A DNA stretch of 64,000 nucleotides from contig NZ_VITH01000016.1 in NCBI RefSeq assembly GCF_007827815.1, positions 1 through 64,000 on the forward strand, written 5' to 3'. The DNA is from Azospirillum brasilense. Its GTDB lineage: Bacteria > Pseudomonadota > Alphaproteobacteria > Azospirillales > Azospirillaceae. Positions 1 through 8,442 of the stretch are shown one piece after another. The notes below the pieces were generated by a model, which saw nothing but the letters and a program-made list of their open reading frames with translations, did not search any database and was not told the DNA's origin. Each line of letters begins with the position of its first letter. Position 1 is the stretch's first letter. The translations under genes and the position numbers were made by a program.

Positions 1-1449
1 GGCTGCGGCTTCGGCTTCTCGCTCGACGTCGCGCGCACCGTCTTCGGCTGGTCGGTCCAGGGCATCGACCCCGGTTTCGCCGCCCGCGCCGGGCGCGACC
101 TGCTGGGGCTGGACATCTCGTCCACCTATCTGCGCACACCGGCCGACGCCGGGCCCGATCCCTTCGACCTCGTCCTCTGCTCCGAGGTGGTCGAGCACAT
201 CTTCGAGCCGCTGGGTTTCCTGACCATCCTGCGCGGCGTCCTGGCGCCGGGCGGCACGCTGCTGCTGACCACGCCCAACGCCGGGGCGATCGCGCCCGAC
301 ACCGCCGCCGGCATCCTGGTGCCGCTGCTCAGCCCCGGCTACCACGTCACGCTCTACAGCCGCGAGGGTTTCGAGGCGCTGCTGCGCCGCGCCGGCTTCA
401 CCGCCGTGTCGGTGTCCGAGCACGGGCCGACGCTGCGCGCCACCGCCGCGATGGTGGAGGGGACGGCCGACCTGTCGCGCCGGCTCGACCGGGCGCGCTA
501 TCTCGAGTATCTCGAGGAACGGTCGCGCACCATCGCCGCCGACACCCCGCTCGGCCTCGGCCTGCGCTACCGCCGCCTCAAGGAGCTGGTCCATGCCGGC
601 CGCTTCGCCGAGGCGCGTGAGGCGGCGGCCCCGGTGCTCGATGCCTGCCGGACGCGCTGGGGCCTGGAGCTGAACAATCCGGAGAGCCTGCCGTCCATGG
701 GCGACTGGCCGGCCGACATCGCGGGTTTCCATGACCGCGCCCCGTTCAGCCTGTGCGGCATCCTCTATTGCCTGGGCATGACGGCGTGGCTGCACGACGA
801 CGACCGCGAGCGGGCGCGCCTCTACTTCCAGGCGGCGGGCGAGGCCGGCGAGCGGGCGCGCGCCGCGCTGCAGGCGGCCGGAGCCGACGACGGCGAGACC
901 GACGACCTCGCCTGGCGCGCCCGCGGCCACGCCGCCGGCATCCAGGCCTGGAGCAACCCGCTCGCGGCCGCCGACGGCATCGAACGTCTGGCGCGCGACG
1001 CCAGCCCCATCCTGGGCGAGCGCGTGCCCCCCGCCATCCTGGCCGGCCTGCGCCGGCAAAGCTTCATCGATCTGGTCAACCTGGGCCATTACGCCGCCGC
1101 CGACCGTCTCGCCCGGGGCGTCGAGGACGACCTCGCCCAGTGGGGTCCGGCAGAGGTGGCCTCGGCGGCCTTCGCGCTCGCCATTCTGTCCCTCAACCAT
1201 CGCAAGGCGGTGAAGACGGCCGCCGGATGGTTCGGCAGGGCTGCCGAGGCGAGCCGCGAGCCGGTCACCCCGCTGCTGTGGCCGGCCCTCTACCATCAGG
1301 CCGAGGCCCTGGCCGCCACCGGGCAGAAGTCCCAGGCGGCCGAGGCGCTGCGCGGTCTCCTGTCTCCGGAGCCCGGCCTGCCGGCGGTGCCGGCCGACCT
1401 GCACGCCCGGGCTCAGAAGCTGGTCCGCTCCCAGCGGCTTCCCGTTTGA
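1..1449 (+). CDS. SAM-dependent methyltransferase with C-terminal helical-repeat region, 5' end outside window
   Basis: The reading frame is open from the first base, so the true start lies upstream. The visible 482 residues begin inside the class I methyltransferase fold: the glycine-rich SAM loop GCGFGFSLDVA is at the very start, followed by the acidic strand end GIDPG, and EVVEHIFEP about residue 63 is typical of the Methyltransf_11/23 group. After about residue 140 the protein becomes an alanine/arginine-rich helical region resembling TPR-type repeats, to the end. The neighbouring RgpF-like gene starts 25 bases downstream, so co-transcription is likely. The substrate cannot be read from sequence; methylation of a glycan or of a lipid-linked sugar is an inference from context. 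Confidence 0.85.
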   Translation, partial: GCGFGFSLDVARTVFGWSVQGIDPGFAARAGRDLLGLDISSTYLRTPADAGPDPFDLVLCSEVVEHIFEPLGFLTILRGVLAPGGTLLLTTPNAGAIAPDTAAGILVPLLSPGYHVTLYSREGFEALLRRAGFTAVSVSEHGPTLRATAAMVEGTADLSRRLDRARYLEYLEERSRTIAADTPLGLGLRYRRLKELVHAGRFAEAREAAAPVLDACRTRWGLELNNPESLPSMGDWPADIAGFHDRAPFSLCGILYCLGMTAWLHDDDRERARLYFQAAGEAGERARAALQAAGADDGETDDLAWRARGHAAGIQAWSNPLAAADGIERLARDASPILGERVPPAILAGLRRQSFIDLVNLGHYAAADRLARGVEDDLAQWGPAEVASAAFALAILSLNHRKAVKTAAGWFGRAAEASREPVTPLLWPALYHQAEALAATGQKSQAAEALRGLLSPEPGLPAVPADLHARAQKLVRSQRLPV

Positions 1450-1474
1450 TCGCGCCGAGGATGGCACCGTCCCG

Positions 1475-2518
1475 ATGACAAGCATTCTGCCGCGTCTTCT
1501 CATGCGCTTGCGCATCGGCTTCTTCTGGCTGATCGCACAGATCAAGCTGTTGGGGGGGTATTTCTCCTACGCCGCCAGCTTCTTCCGCAAGGAGAGCTAT
1601 GTACGCGAGCGCTGGGACGGGCATCGGCCGCTGGCCGGCGCGCGCCGGGTCGTGGTGTTCGTCCACTACGACCGCCAGGGCGTGGTCCACGACTTCGTGC
1701 GGCATTATCTGCGCCAGCTCCACGACATCGGCTTCGCCATCGTCTTCGTGAGCAACGCGCCGCGTCTGGTGCAGGTGGAGGCGCTGCAGGAGATCTGCGC
1801 CCTGGTCATCCGGCGGGACAACGTCGGCTACGATTTCGGCGCCTACAAGGAAGGCATCGCGGCGGTCCCCGATCTGGGCGCGCTGGACATGCTGCTGCTC
1901 GCCAACGACAGCGTCTACGGCCCTTTGTACCATCTGGGCGGCCTGCTGGACCGGATGGGGCCGGAGGAGGCCGATGTCTGGGGAGCGTCCGACAGCTGGG
2001 AACGGTCCTTCCACCTGCAGAGCTATTTCCTGCTGTTCCACAAGGCGGCCCTGACCGCGCCGGCCTTCACCGCCTTCTGGCGGCAGTTGCGCTACGTCCA
2101 GTCCAAGATGTGGATCGTGCGCAAGTACGAGATCGGGCTGACCCGCACCCTGCGCCGGTCCGGTCTGCACTGCCGGGCCGCCTTCCCCTACCGGCAGGCC
2201 GCCGCCGCCCTGATCGAGGCGGTGGTGGAAGGCAACGTCACCGGCGACGCGCTGCAGGACCCCGTGCGCAAGCGCTTCATCCAGCAGGTCTTCCACACGA
2301 TCAACGCCGGCGTGCCGCTGAACGGGACGCATTTCTTCTGGGACTACCTGATCGCCCGCATGGAGTTCCCGTTTATCAAGCGCGACCTGCTGCAGAAGAA
2401 CCCGGCGCACATCCCGCTGCTGAACTATTGGGAGCGGGTGGTCCAGAGCTCCACCGACTACGACACCGACCTCATCCTGCGCCATCTCGAGATGGCGCTG
2501 AAGAACCGCAGCGTCTGA
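1475..2518 (+). CDS. RgpF-family (rhamnan synthesis protein F) glycosyltransferase
   Basis: The 347-residue protein has a hydrophobic N-terminal stretch (about residues 8-35) that could dock it on the inner membrane. Next comes a nucleotide-sugar-type fold with VVVFVHYDRQG and the family hallmark DNVGYDFGAYKEG near residue 122, then LLLANDSVYGP. These are the characteristic blocks of the RgpF/WbbX group, which adds rhamnose or related 6-deoxyhexoses to polysaccharide chains. The length matches a minimal RgpF domain without fused partners. A GAGGA sequence lies about 15 bases before the ATG, a weak spacing. The sugar donor is unknown; GDP-activated 6-deoxyhexoses made by the ManC/Gmd/Fcl set in this region are plausible. 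Confidence 0.85.
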   Translation: MTSILPRLLMRLRIGFFWLIAQIKLLGGYFSYAASFFRKESYVRERWDGHRPLAGARRVVVFVHYDRQGVVHDFVRHYLRQLHDIGFAIVFVSNAPRLVQVEALQEICALVIRRDNVGYDFGAYKEGIAAVPDLGALDMLLLANDSVYGPLYHLGGLLDRMGPEEADVWGASDSWERSFHLQSYFLLFHKAALTAPAFTAFWRQLRYVQSKMWIVRKYEIGLTRTLRRSGLHCRAAFPYRQAAAALIEAVVEGNVTGDALQDPVRKRFIQQVFHTINAGVPLNGTHFFWDYLIARMEFPFIKRDLLQKNPAHIPLLNYWERVVQSSTDYDTDLILRHLEMALKNRSV

Positions 2519-2545
2519 CGCGGCGGCGAAGGCCGGCGGGCACCG

Positions 2546-2596
2546 AAAGGAGGACCCACTTTGGCCAAGTTGACAGGAATCGGAGACCTCCCGTAG
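2546..2596 (+). promoter_or_regulatory. Strong ribosome binding site driving an 11-codon leader ORF upstream of manC
   Basis: AAAGGAGG is followed at 7 bases by a TTG codon opening an 11-codon frame (M-A-K-L-T-G-I-G-D-L-P) that ends in TAG at 2594-2596. It is the best Shine-Dalgarno match in this stretch, whereas the manC ATG 68 bases further on has none. A consensus -35-like TTGACA lies inside it (2570-2575) but has no good -10 partner. This could be a leader peptide or a relic of an older start. Confidence 0.35.
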
Positions 2597-2663
2597 TCAC
2601 AATGGGTTGCTGCCGCACGGCCCGCCGGGCGGCAATCCCTTGCGACGCACACGATCGGCGGCC

Positions 2664-4142
2664 ATGACCAACACTCCGCAGCACGCCCGCATCTTCCCCG
2701 TCATCCTGTCCGGCGGTTCCGGGGTCAGGCTCTGGCCGATGTCGCGGGAACAGTATCCCAAGCAGTTCCTGCCGTTGTGCTCGGAACGCTCCATGTTGCA
2801 GGAGACGGCCCTGAGGGTCGCCGATCCGGCGCTCTTCGCGCCGCCGCTGGTCGTCTGCAATCAGGAGCACCGCTTCGTCATCGCCGAGCAGATGCGCCAG
2901 GTCGAGCAGGAGCGCGGCCAGGGACGGGGGACGGGTGCGGCGCGGATCGTGCTGGAGCCGGTCGGCCGGAACACCGCCGCCGCCGCCGCCATCGCGGCGC
3001 TGATCGTCGCGGAGCAGGACCCCGACGGACGGCTCCTGCTGCTGCCGGCCGACCACGTCATCCAGGACACGGCTGCCTTCCTGGCGGCGGTGTCCGTCGC
3101 CGCCCGGGCGGCGGACGCCGGCCGGCTCGCCACCTTCGGGATCGTGCCGACCGCGCCGGAGACCGGCTACGGCTACATCCGCCGGGGCCTGCCCCTGGAT
3201 GGGCTGTCGGGGGAGCAGGAAGGCGCCTATCGCGTCGCCGCCTTCGTGGAGAAGCCGCCGCGCGCGGCGGCCGAGCGGTATCTGGCCGAGGGCAACGTCT
3301 TCTGGAACAGCGGCATGTTCCTCATGCCGGCGCGCCGCTACCTGGAGGAGCTGGAGCGCTGGGAGCCGGCCGTGCTCGCCGCCTGCCGCGCCGCGCTCGC
3401 CGGAGGCCGCGCCGATCTCGACTTCTTCCGGCTGGAGGAGGAGGCCTTCGCCGCCGCCCCGTCGATCTCCATCGACCACGCCGTGATGGAGCGCACCGAC
3501 GCCGCCGTGGTGGTGCCCTGCGCCATCGGCTGGACCGACGTCGGCGCGTGGTCGGCGCTGTGGGACATCGGAACCAAGGATGAGGGCGGCAACGTCTGCC
3601 ATGGCGACGCGATCGCCTGGGACAGCCGAGGCTGCTATGTCCGCAGCGAGGACGGGGCGCTCGTCGCCCTGCTCGGCATGGAGGACGCGGTGGTCGTCGC
3701 CACCGAGGACGCCGTCCTGGTCGCCGCGAGGGACCGGGCGCAGGACATCAAGCCGCTGGTCGAGCATCTGAAGGCGCAGGGCCGCGACGAGCCGCGCCAG
3801 CACCGCCGCGTGCACCGGCCCTGGGGCTATTACCAGTCGCTGCACGCCGGCGACCGCTTCCAGGTGAAGCGGCTGACGGTGGCGCCCGGCGCCCGCCTGT
3901 CCCTGCAGAAGCACTATCACCGCGCCGAGCATTGGGTCGTGGTGAACGGCACGGCCCTGGTCACCCGCGGTGAGGAGCAGATCCTGCTGCGCGAGAACGA
4001 GTCGGTCTACATCCCGCTGGGTACGATGCACCGGCTGGAAAATCCGGGCAAGGTGCCGCTGAACCTGATCGAGGTGCAGTCCGGCGCCTATCTGGGCGAG
4101 GACGACATCGTCCGCGTCGACGATCATTACGGACGCCCCTGA
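2664..4142 (+). CDS. manC: Bifunctional mannose-1-phosphate guanylyltransferase / mannose-6-phosphate isomerase
   Basis: The 492-residue enzyme makes GDP-mannose from mannose-1-phosphate and GTP, and a type II isomerase domain supplies mannose-6-phosphate. The nucleotidyltransferase signature ILSGGSGVRLWPMSREQYPK opens the protein, FVEKP and FWNSGMFL follow at about residues 195-215, and IGWTDVGAWSAL closes the transferase domain. The C-terminal cupin domain shows RPWGYY, LSLQKHYHRAEHW and a terminal EVQSGAYLGEDDIVR. The ATG at 2664 was chosen because family members start directly before this signature; an upstream in-frame TTG adds 19 residues without family support. GDP-mannose then feeds Gmd and Fcl at 29.6-33.5 kb. 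Confidence 0.95.
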   Translation: MTNTPQHARIFPVILSGGSGVRLWPMSREQYPKQFLPLCSERSMLQETALRVADPALFAPPLVVCNQEHRFVIAEQMRQVEQERGQGRGTGAARIVLEPVGRNTAAAAAIAALIVAEQDPDGRLLLLPADHVIQDTAAFLAAVSVAARAADAGRLATFGIVPTAPETGYGYIRRGLPLDGLSGEQEGAYRVAAFVEKPPRAAAERYLAEGNVFWNSGMFLMPARRYLEELERWEPAVLAACRAALAGGRADLDFFRLEEEAFAAAPSISIDHAVMERTDAAVVVPCAIGWTDVGAWSALWDIGTKDEGGNVCHGDAIAWDSRGCYVRSEDGALVALLGMEDAVVVATEDAVLVAARDRAQDIKPLVEHLKAQGRDEPRQHRRVHRPWGYYQSLHAGDRFQVKRLTVAPGARLSLQKHYHRAEHWVVVNGTALVTRGEEQILLRENESVYIPLGTMHRLENPGKVPLNLIEVQSGAYLGEDDIVRVDDHYGRP

Positions 4143-4221
4143 CTCGGTCGGCGAAGCGCGCGGACATCATCCGATCTTTGCCCGATTTTTGAATCGATTT
4201 TTTGACGCCGGGATCTCATAG

Positions 4222-4250
4222 GATAGGCCTTCCGCCATGGAAGGCCTATC
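4222..4250 (+). promoter_or_regulatory. Perfect 12-bp inverted repeat with the predicted start codon in its loop
   Basis: GATAGGCCTTCC and GGAAGGCCTATC pair perfectly around the 5-base loop GCCAT, and the first ATG of the downstream GT61 gene begins in that loop. The right arm contains GGAAGG, which would serve as ribosome binding site for the next in-frame ATG at 4258. Upstream are three CGAT(T/C)TTTG-like repeats (4172-4204). There is no T-run after the stem, so a classical terminator is unlikely; translational control is the better guess. Confidence 0.55.
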
Positions 4251-5331
4251 TCTCCGCATGCCTCCGACACCGATCAGCCCGCCCGACGGGTCCGACATCC
4301 TGACCCTGGCCTCGCCGGCCTTCGACGCCGCCTACCCGCGCGTGGTCAACAGGGAGCTGATCCCCCAGCCGATCCTGCAATCGATGGAATGGGCGTGGAA
4401 CACGCCGCGCTTTCCCGAACGCCCGGTGCGCGTCCTGCGCCTCGCCGACGTGTGGGTGGCCAAGGAAGGGCTGGTCTTCGACCGCGGGGGCAACCTCTAC
4501 CGCGAAACCATCACGCAGCATTCCGCGGGGGAGGTCGAGCAAGCCCATGCGGCCGTGCTGGCGGCGATGGAGCAGGGCGGGGTGGAGGCCGACGCGGACG
4601 GTCCGGTCCTGCTGTGCAAGAAGCGGGGCATCGGCAATTACGGCCACTGGATGATGGAGATGCTGCCCAAGGCATGGCTCGTCCATCAGCATCTGCCGGC
4701 GCTGTCGGCGCGTTTCCTCGTCGCGCATGTGCCAGGGCACCTGAACGACAGCATGGCCCAGTCGATGGCGATGCTCGGGATCGACCTTTCCCGGACCATC
4801 GTCGCCGACGACGCGCCCCGGCGCTTCACCGATCTGCTTGTGGTGGACGGGCTCAGCGAGCATGGCGGCTACATGTCGCCGCTCGTCCTGGACGCCCTGG
4901 ACGCCCTGGCCGGCGTCGTCCCGGCGGCCGGGGCGGAACGGCTGTTCGTCACCCGCCAGGCGACCGGCTTCCGCCGCGTCGTCGGCGAGGATTCGTTGAT
5001 CGCCCGCGCCCAGACGCTTGGCTACACGCTGGTCGAACCGGGCGTCCTGACGCTGCCCCAGCAGGCGTCGCTGTTCAAGGGGGCCAGGAAAATCGTCGGC
5101 GTCATGGGGGCGGCGATGACCAACATCGCCTTCGCCGCGCCCGGCGCGCGGGTCGTGACCCTGACGCCCGCCGGCATGCCCGACACCTTCTTCTGGTTCA
5201 TCGCGACGCTGCGCGGCCTCGACTACACCGAGGTCCGCTGCCCGCAGAGCGGTCCCGTGCAGGGCGTCATGCCCTGGGACACCGATCTGCTCCTGTCCGC
5301 GGACGACCAGGACCGGATTTTCGCGGATTGA
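4237..5331 (+). CDS. GT61-family (DUF563) glycosyltransferase
   Basis: The 364-residue protein carries the conserved GT61 blocks: the GNYGHWMMEMLPKAWL region at about residue 130, then RLFVTRQ, the GVLTLPQQASLFKGARKIVG strand-helix pair and VMGAAMTNIAFAAPGA near residue 290. GT61 includes xylosyl- and GlcNAc-transferases in eukaryotes and many uncharacterised enzymes in bacterial polysaccharide clusters. The protein looks soluble, with no signal peptide. An alternative ATG at 4258 would remove seven residues and leave the strong hairpin in the leader. A related but divergent GT61 lies at 28-29 kb. The next gene starts 17 bases after the stop. Confidence 0.85.
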   Translation: MEGLSLRMPPTPISPPDGSDILTLASPAFDAAYPRVVNRELIPQPILQSMEWAWNTPRFPERPVRVLRLADVWVAKEGLVFDRGGNLYRETITQHSAGEVEQAHAAVLAAMEQGGVEADADGPVLLCKKRGIGNYGHWMMEMLPKAWLVHQHLPALSARFLVAHVPGHLNDSMAQSMAMLGIDLSRTIVADDAPRRFTDLLVVDGLSEHGGYMSPLVLDALDALAGVVPAAGAERLFVTRQATGFRRVVGEDSLIARAQTLGYTLVEPGVLTLPQQASLFKGARKIVGVMGAAMTNIAFAAPGARVVTLTPAGMPDTFFWFIATLRGLDYTEVRCPQSGPVQGVMPWDTDLLLSADDQDRIFAD

Positions 5332-5348
5332 GGCGGGAGCATGATGCG

Positions 5349-7820
5349 ATGACCACGCACGGGACCTTCGCCTTCTTCATCGAGCGCATCGAGGTCGGCG
5401 GCGAGCTGCGGATCGAGGGCTGGGCGTTCCACGACCGGCACGGCCCCTGCGGCTTCGACGTGGTGATCGATGGCGGCGACCGTCCACCGGCCGTCCATGT
5501 CCAGCAGGGCATCGGCCGACGCGACGTCGCCCTGGCCCTCGGCGCGCCGATGGCGGAGCGGTCGGGTTTCGTGGTGGTGGCGGCGCTGCCGTCCAGCACC
5601 TCCGCCGTCGTCCTGCGCCTGACCGCCGGGGACGCGCAGGAGGCCATCCCGCTGATGCTGCGCACCGGCCTGTCCCTGCGCAGTTGGGAGGTGGGCTGCG
5701 AACGGTCGGTGCCGGCGGTGGAGTACCGTTTCCTGACCGAGAGCGGCCTGCGCTACGCCGCCGCCCTGCCGGCGCGACTGACCCGCGCGCGGCCGGCGCT
5801 CGGGCTGTTCGCCGAAGCCCCGCCGCCCTGCGGCCCGCTCGCCGCGCCCGTGTCCATCATCGTGCCGATCTATGGCGGCAAGGGGTTCCTGATACCGCTG
5901 GTCCACGCCCTGCTGGAGACGGTGGAGCCGCGGCATCGCATCATCTTCGTCGATGACGGCAACCCGGACCGCAGCATCACGGCTTTCCTGGTGGCGCTCG
6001 CCGTCTCGCTCGATCATGTGACGGTGGTGAGCAAGCCGCGCAACGAGGGCTACCTGAAGGCGGTGGCCGACGGGATGGAGCTGGCGACCCGTCTCAACCC
6101 GGATGGGCATGTCGTGCTGCTGAACACCGACGTCGAGGTGCCCGCCGGCTGGCTGGAACGGCTCGTCCGGCCGATCGAGCGGACGCCGTCGATCGCCAGC
6201 ACCACCCCCTTCACCAACGCCGGCACCATCTGCGGCTTCCCGGCGATGCCGGAGGACAACGCGCCCTTCCTCGATGCCCCGGTCGGAGAGATCGACGCCG
6301 CCTTTGCGGCCATGGCCGGGCTCCCACCGGTCGAGGCGCCGACCGGCGTCGGCTTCTGCATGGCCCTGAACCGCCGCGCGCTGCGGGAAATCGGTTTCTT
6401 CGACCAGGCGGCCTTCGGGCGCGGATATGGCGAGGAGGTGGATTGGTGCCGGCGCGCCCTGCGGCGCGGCTTCACCAATGTGATCGTGCCCGATCTCTAC
6501 GTGCACCATCACCACGGCGGCAGCTTCCCCAGCGCGGAGAAGGCGGCCCTGATCGAAGCGTCCGGCGCCGTCATCCGGGAGCGCTATCCGGAGTTCGACG
6601 CGGAGGTTCAGGACTTCATCCGCGCCGACCCGCTGCGCCCCATCCGAGCGGCGGCGGCCGTCCGCATCCTGTCGGCGCGCGGGCTGCCCGGCCGGCCGCG
6701 GACGGTGCTTCTGTTCGACCATCCGGGCAAGGGCGGGGCCGCCGCCTTCCGCGCCAAGGAGGTCGCGCGCCTGCAGGGCCAGGGGCACGCCGTCCTGCTG
6801 GTGCGGCCGACGGTGCAGCCGGTTCTCGGCATGCCCGAGGGCGCACTGGACATCGAGCTTCTGCACCGCGACACCACGGTCCGCTATCCGGCGAACGATC
6901 TCGGCGACCTCGCCGCCCTGGTGTCCGCGCTGCCGCCCGCCGAGGTGGTGGTCAGCTCGCTGGTCGGGCACGCGGACACGGGTAAGGTCATGGCCTTTCT
7001 CCGGTCGCTCCGGTCGGGCGGCGGTGGAGCTGCGCCGCTGCGCCTGCTGCATCACGACTATTTCCCGGTCTGCCCATCCCTCAACCTGATCGACGCGGAG
7101 GATCGCTTCTGCGGCGTGCCGGCGCTGGAGCGTTGCCGGACCTGCGCCCCGGCGAACGCGCATTTCCAATGGCGGGAGAGCAGCGCGGGGCCCGTCGGCC
7201 CCGGAGGTGCCGGCATCGATGTGGTCGCCCACCGCCGGGCGTGGCAGGAGCTCTTCGACGTGGCCGACCGCCACGTCGTCTTCTCGCGCAGCGCGCTTGC
7301 CGTCCTGCGCCGGGCCTTCGCTCTTCCCGACGACCGGGTGCGGATCATCCCGCACTTGGCAGACCATGTGGTTGTGACGCCGCTGCCCTCGCCGGCGCCG
7401 GGGCCGGTCATGCAGGTGGCTGTCGTCGGCGGGATCAATGTGGCCAAGGGCGCCCGGATCCTGGAGCGGATGGTGCGTCTGGCGGAGGAGCACCGCCTGC
7501 CGATCCGGTTCGAACTGTTCGGCAACATCGACCGCTCCCTGCGCTCGGTGCACTTCAGCGACAACGGTCCCTACGAACCGGGGCAGCTTCCGCGGCTTCT
7601 GGCCGAACGGGGGTGCCACGCGGTCTTCCTGCCGTCGATCTGGCCGGAGACCTATTGCTATGTGCTGGATGAGGTGGTCGGGCTGGGGCTGCCGGTGGGT
7701 GCCTTCGACATCGGTGCGCCGGCCGAGCGGCTGCGCTGCTGGCCGAACGGCTTCATCGTCCCCCAAGCCACGCCGGAAGCCGCCTTGTCGACCCTCTTGC
7801 GTGTCGCCGGCCAGAGGTGA
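5349..7820 (+). CDS. Two-domain glycosyltransferase (GT2 + GT4) with N-terminal G-W module
   Basis: This 823-residue protein has three parts. Residues 1-105 are a beta-rich module with ELRIEGWAFHD, shared with other proteins in the window. Residues 165-420 are a GT2 domain (VSIIVPIYGGKGF, LLNTDVEVP as DxD, GRGYGEEVDWCRRA). Residues 450-823 are a GT-B fold with VAVVGGINVAKG and FLPSIWPETYCYVLDE, the E-x7-E-like donor site of GT4. A Cys cluster (CGVPALERCRTC) between them is also present in the paralogue at 48.4-52.6 kb. The ATG at 5349 follows a GGGAG motif and is in frame with the module. It probably adds two sugars in sequence. Linkages are unknown. Confidence 0.85.
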   Translation: MTTHGTFAFFIERIEVGGELRIEGWAFHDRHGPCGFDVVIDGGDRPPAVHVQQGIGRRDVALALGAPMAERSGFVVVAALPSSTSAVVLRLTAGDAQEAIPLMLRTGLSLRSWEVGCERSVPAVEYRFLTESGLRYAAALPARLTRARPALGLFAEAPPPCGPLAAPVSIIVPIYGGKGFLIPLVHALLETVEPRHRIIFVDDGNPDRSITAFLVALAVSLDHVTVVSKPRNEGYLKAVADGMELATRLNPDGHVVLLNTDVEVPAGWLERLVRPIERTPSIASTTPFTNAGTICGFPAMPEDNAPFLDAPVGEIDAAFAAMAGLPPVEAPTGVGFCMALNRRALREIGFFDQAAFGRGYGEEVDWCRRALRRGFTNVIVPDLYVHHHHGGSFPSAEKAALIEASGAVIRERYPEFDAEVQDFIRADPLRPIRAAAAVRILSARGLPGRPRTVLLFDHPGKGGAAAFRAKEVARLQGQGHAVLLVRPTVQPVLGMPEGALDIELLHRDTTVRYPANDLGDLAALVSALPPAEVVVSSLVGHADTGKVMAFLRSLRSGGGGAAPLRLLHHDYFPVCPSLNLIDAEDRFCGVPALERCRTCAPANAHFQWRESSAGPVGPGGAGIDVVAHRRAWQELFDVADRHVVFSRSALAVLRRAFALPDDRVRIIPHLADHVVVTPLPSPAPGPVMQVAVVGGINVAKGARILERMVRLAEEHRLPIRFELFGNIDRSLRSVHFSDNGPYEPGQLPRLLAERGCHAVFLPSIWPETYCYVLDEVVGLGLPVGAFDIGAPAERLRCWPNGFIVPQATPEAALSTLLRVAGQR

Positions 7821-8442
7821 CCGCCGCATGGCGATGGTCGTTCGTGGCCCTTTCTCCGCAATCGCCCGTCGTCGATGCCGACCGTAGGGCGGCCGTGTGG
7901 TCCTGTTCGGTTTTACTGCTTCAGCAGACTGGCTTTGTTGCTGTTTTGAAATATTGAATCGGCAAGAGAAACAGAATCCGCGATGCTTCTCTCATGATGA
8001 TGAAGTGATTGACATCAACGGAAAGATGGAGCACCAATCCATCGATTGGTCATCAATGATTACGTATCTAAGAGCGGCGCCTCATCTTGCCTTCAGAGGA
8101 AATGAATTTTGCAGAAGTCCATCATTCACGGCAGAAGATTTCGCAACCAGTAGCGGCTGATGTGGTCCGTTGCGGTGAAGTCGCCGTTACTGATTTTTCC
8201 CGATACTTTTCCATGTTATTCGTCCTATTTTTGCAGAATTCCATGAAATTTGTTATTCATATGAATTTATTCTTAAGAACGGGGGTCGGGTGGCCTTCCA
8301 CGGAAAACTCACGTCTGCGAAAGCGCGCCTCGTGGGCGCGCGATCGTGACTGGATGGGAGGCTTTTCGGGGGAGAAGGATGGCCTCCACCGGTGGCGGGT
8401 GTGCGATCAAGCGCGACTGAATCTCAAGAAGGTCAAGGGCAT
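7821..8442 (+). other. 622-bp non-coding interval with palindromes, upstream of a giant glycosyltransferase
   Basis: No convincing gene is present; short open frames here lack ribosome binding sites and family features. Base composition falls to AT-rich between about 7900 and 8280. Notable elements are an inverted repeat ACCAATC/GATTGGT (8033-8050), a perfect 12-bp palindrome ATTCATATGAAT (8255-8266) within an AT-rich promoter-like stretch, and a GC-rich hairpin GCGCGCC/GGCGCGC (8323-8341). The long leader suggests that the next gene has its own, possibly regulated, promoter. Confidence 0.5.

Noticed and set aside
5223..7829. 868-codon open frame on the - strand
   Set aside because: It lies wholly antisense to the GT2-GT4 gene, with no recognisable motif or ribosome site.
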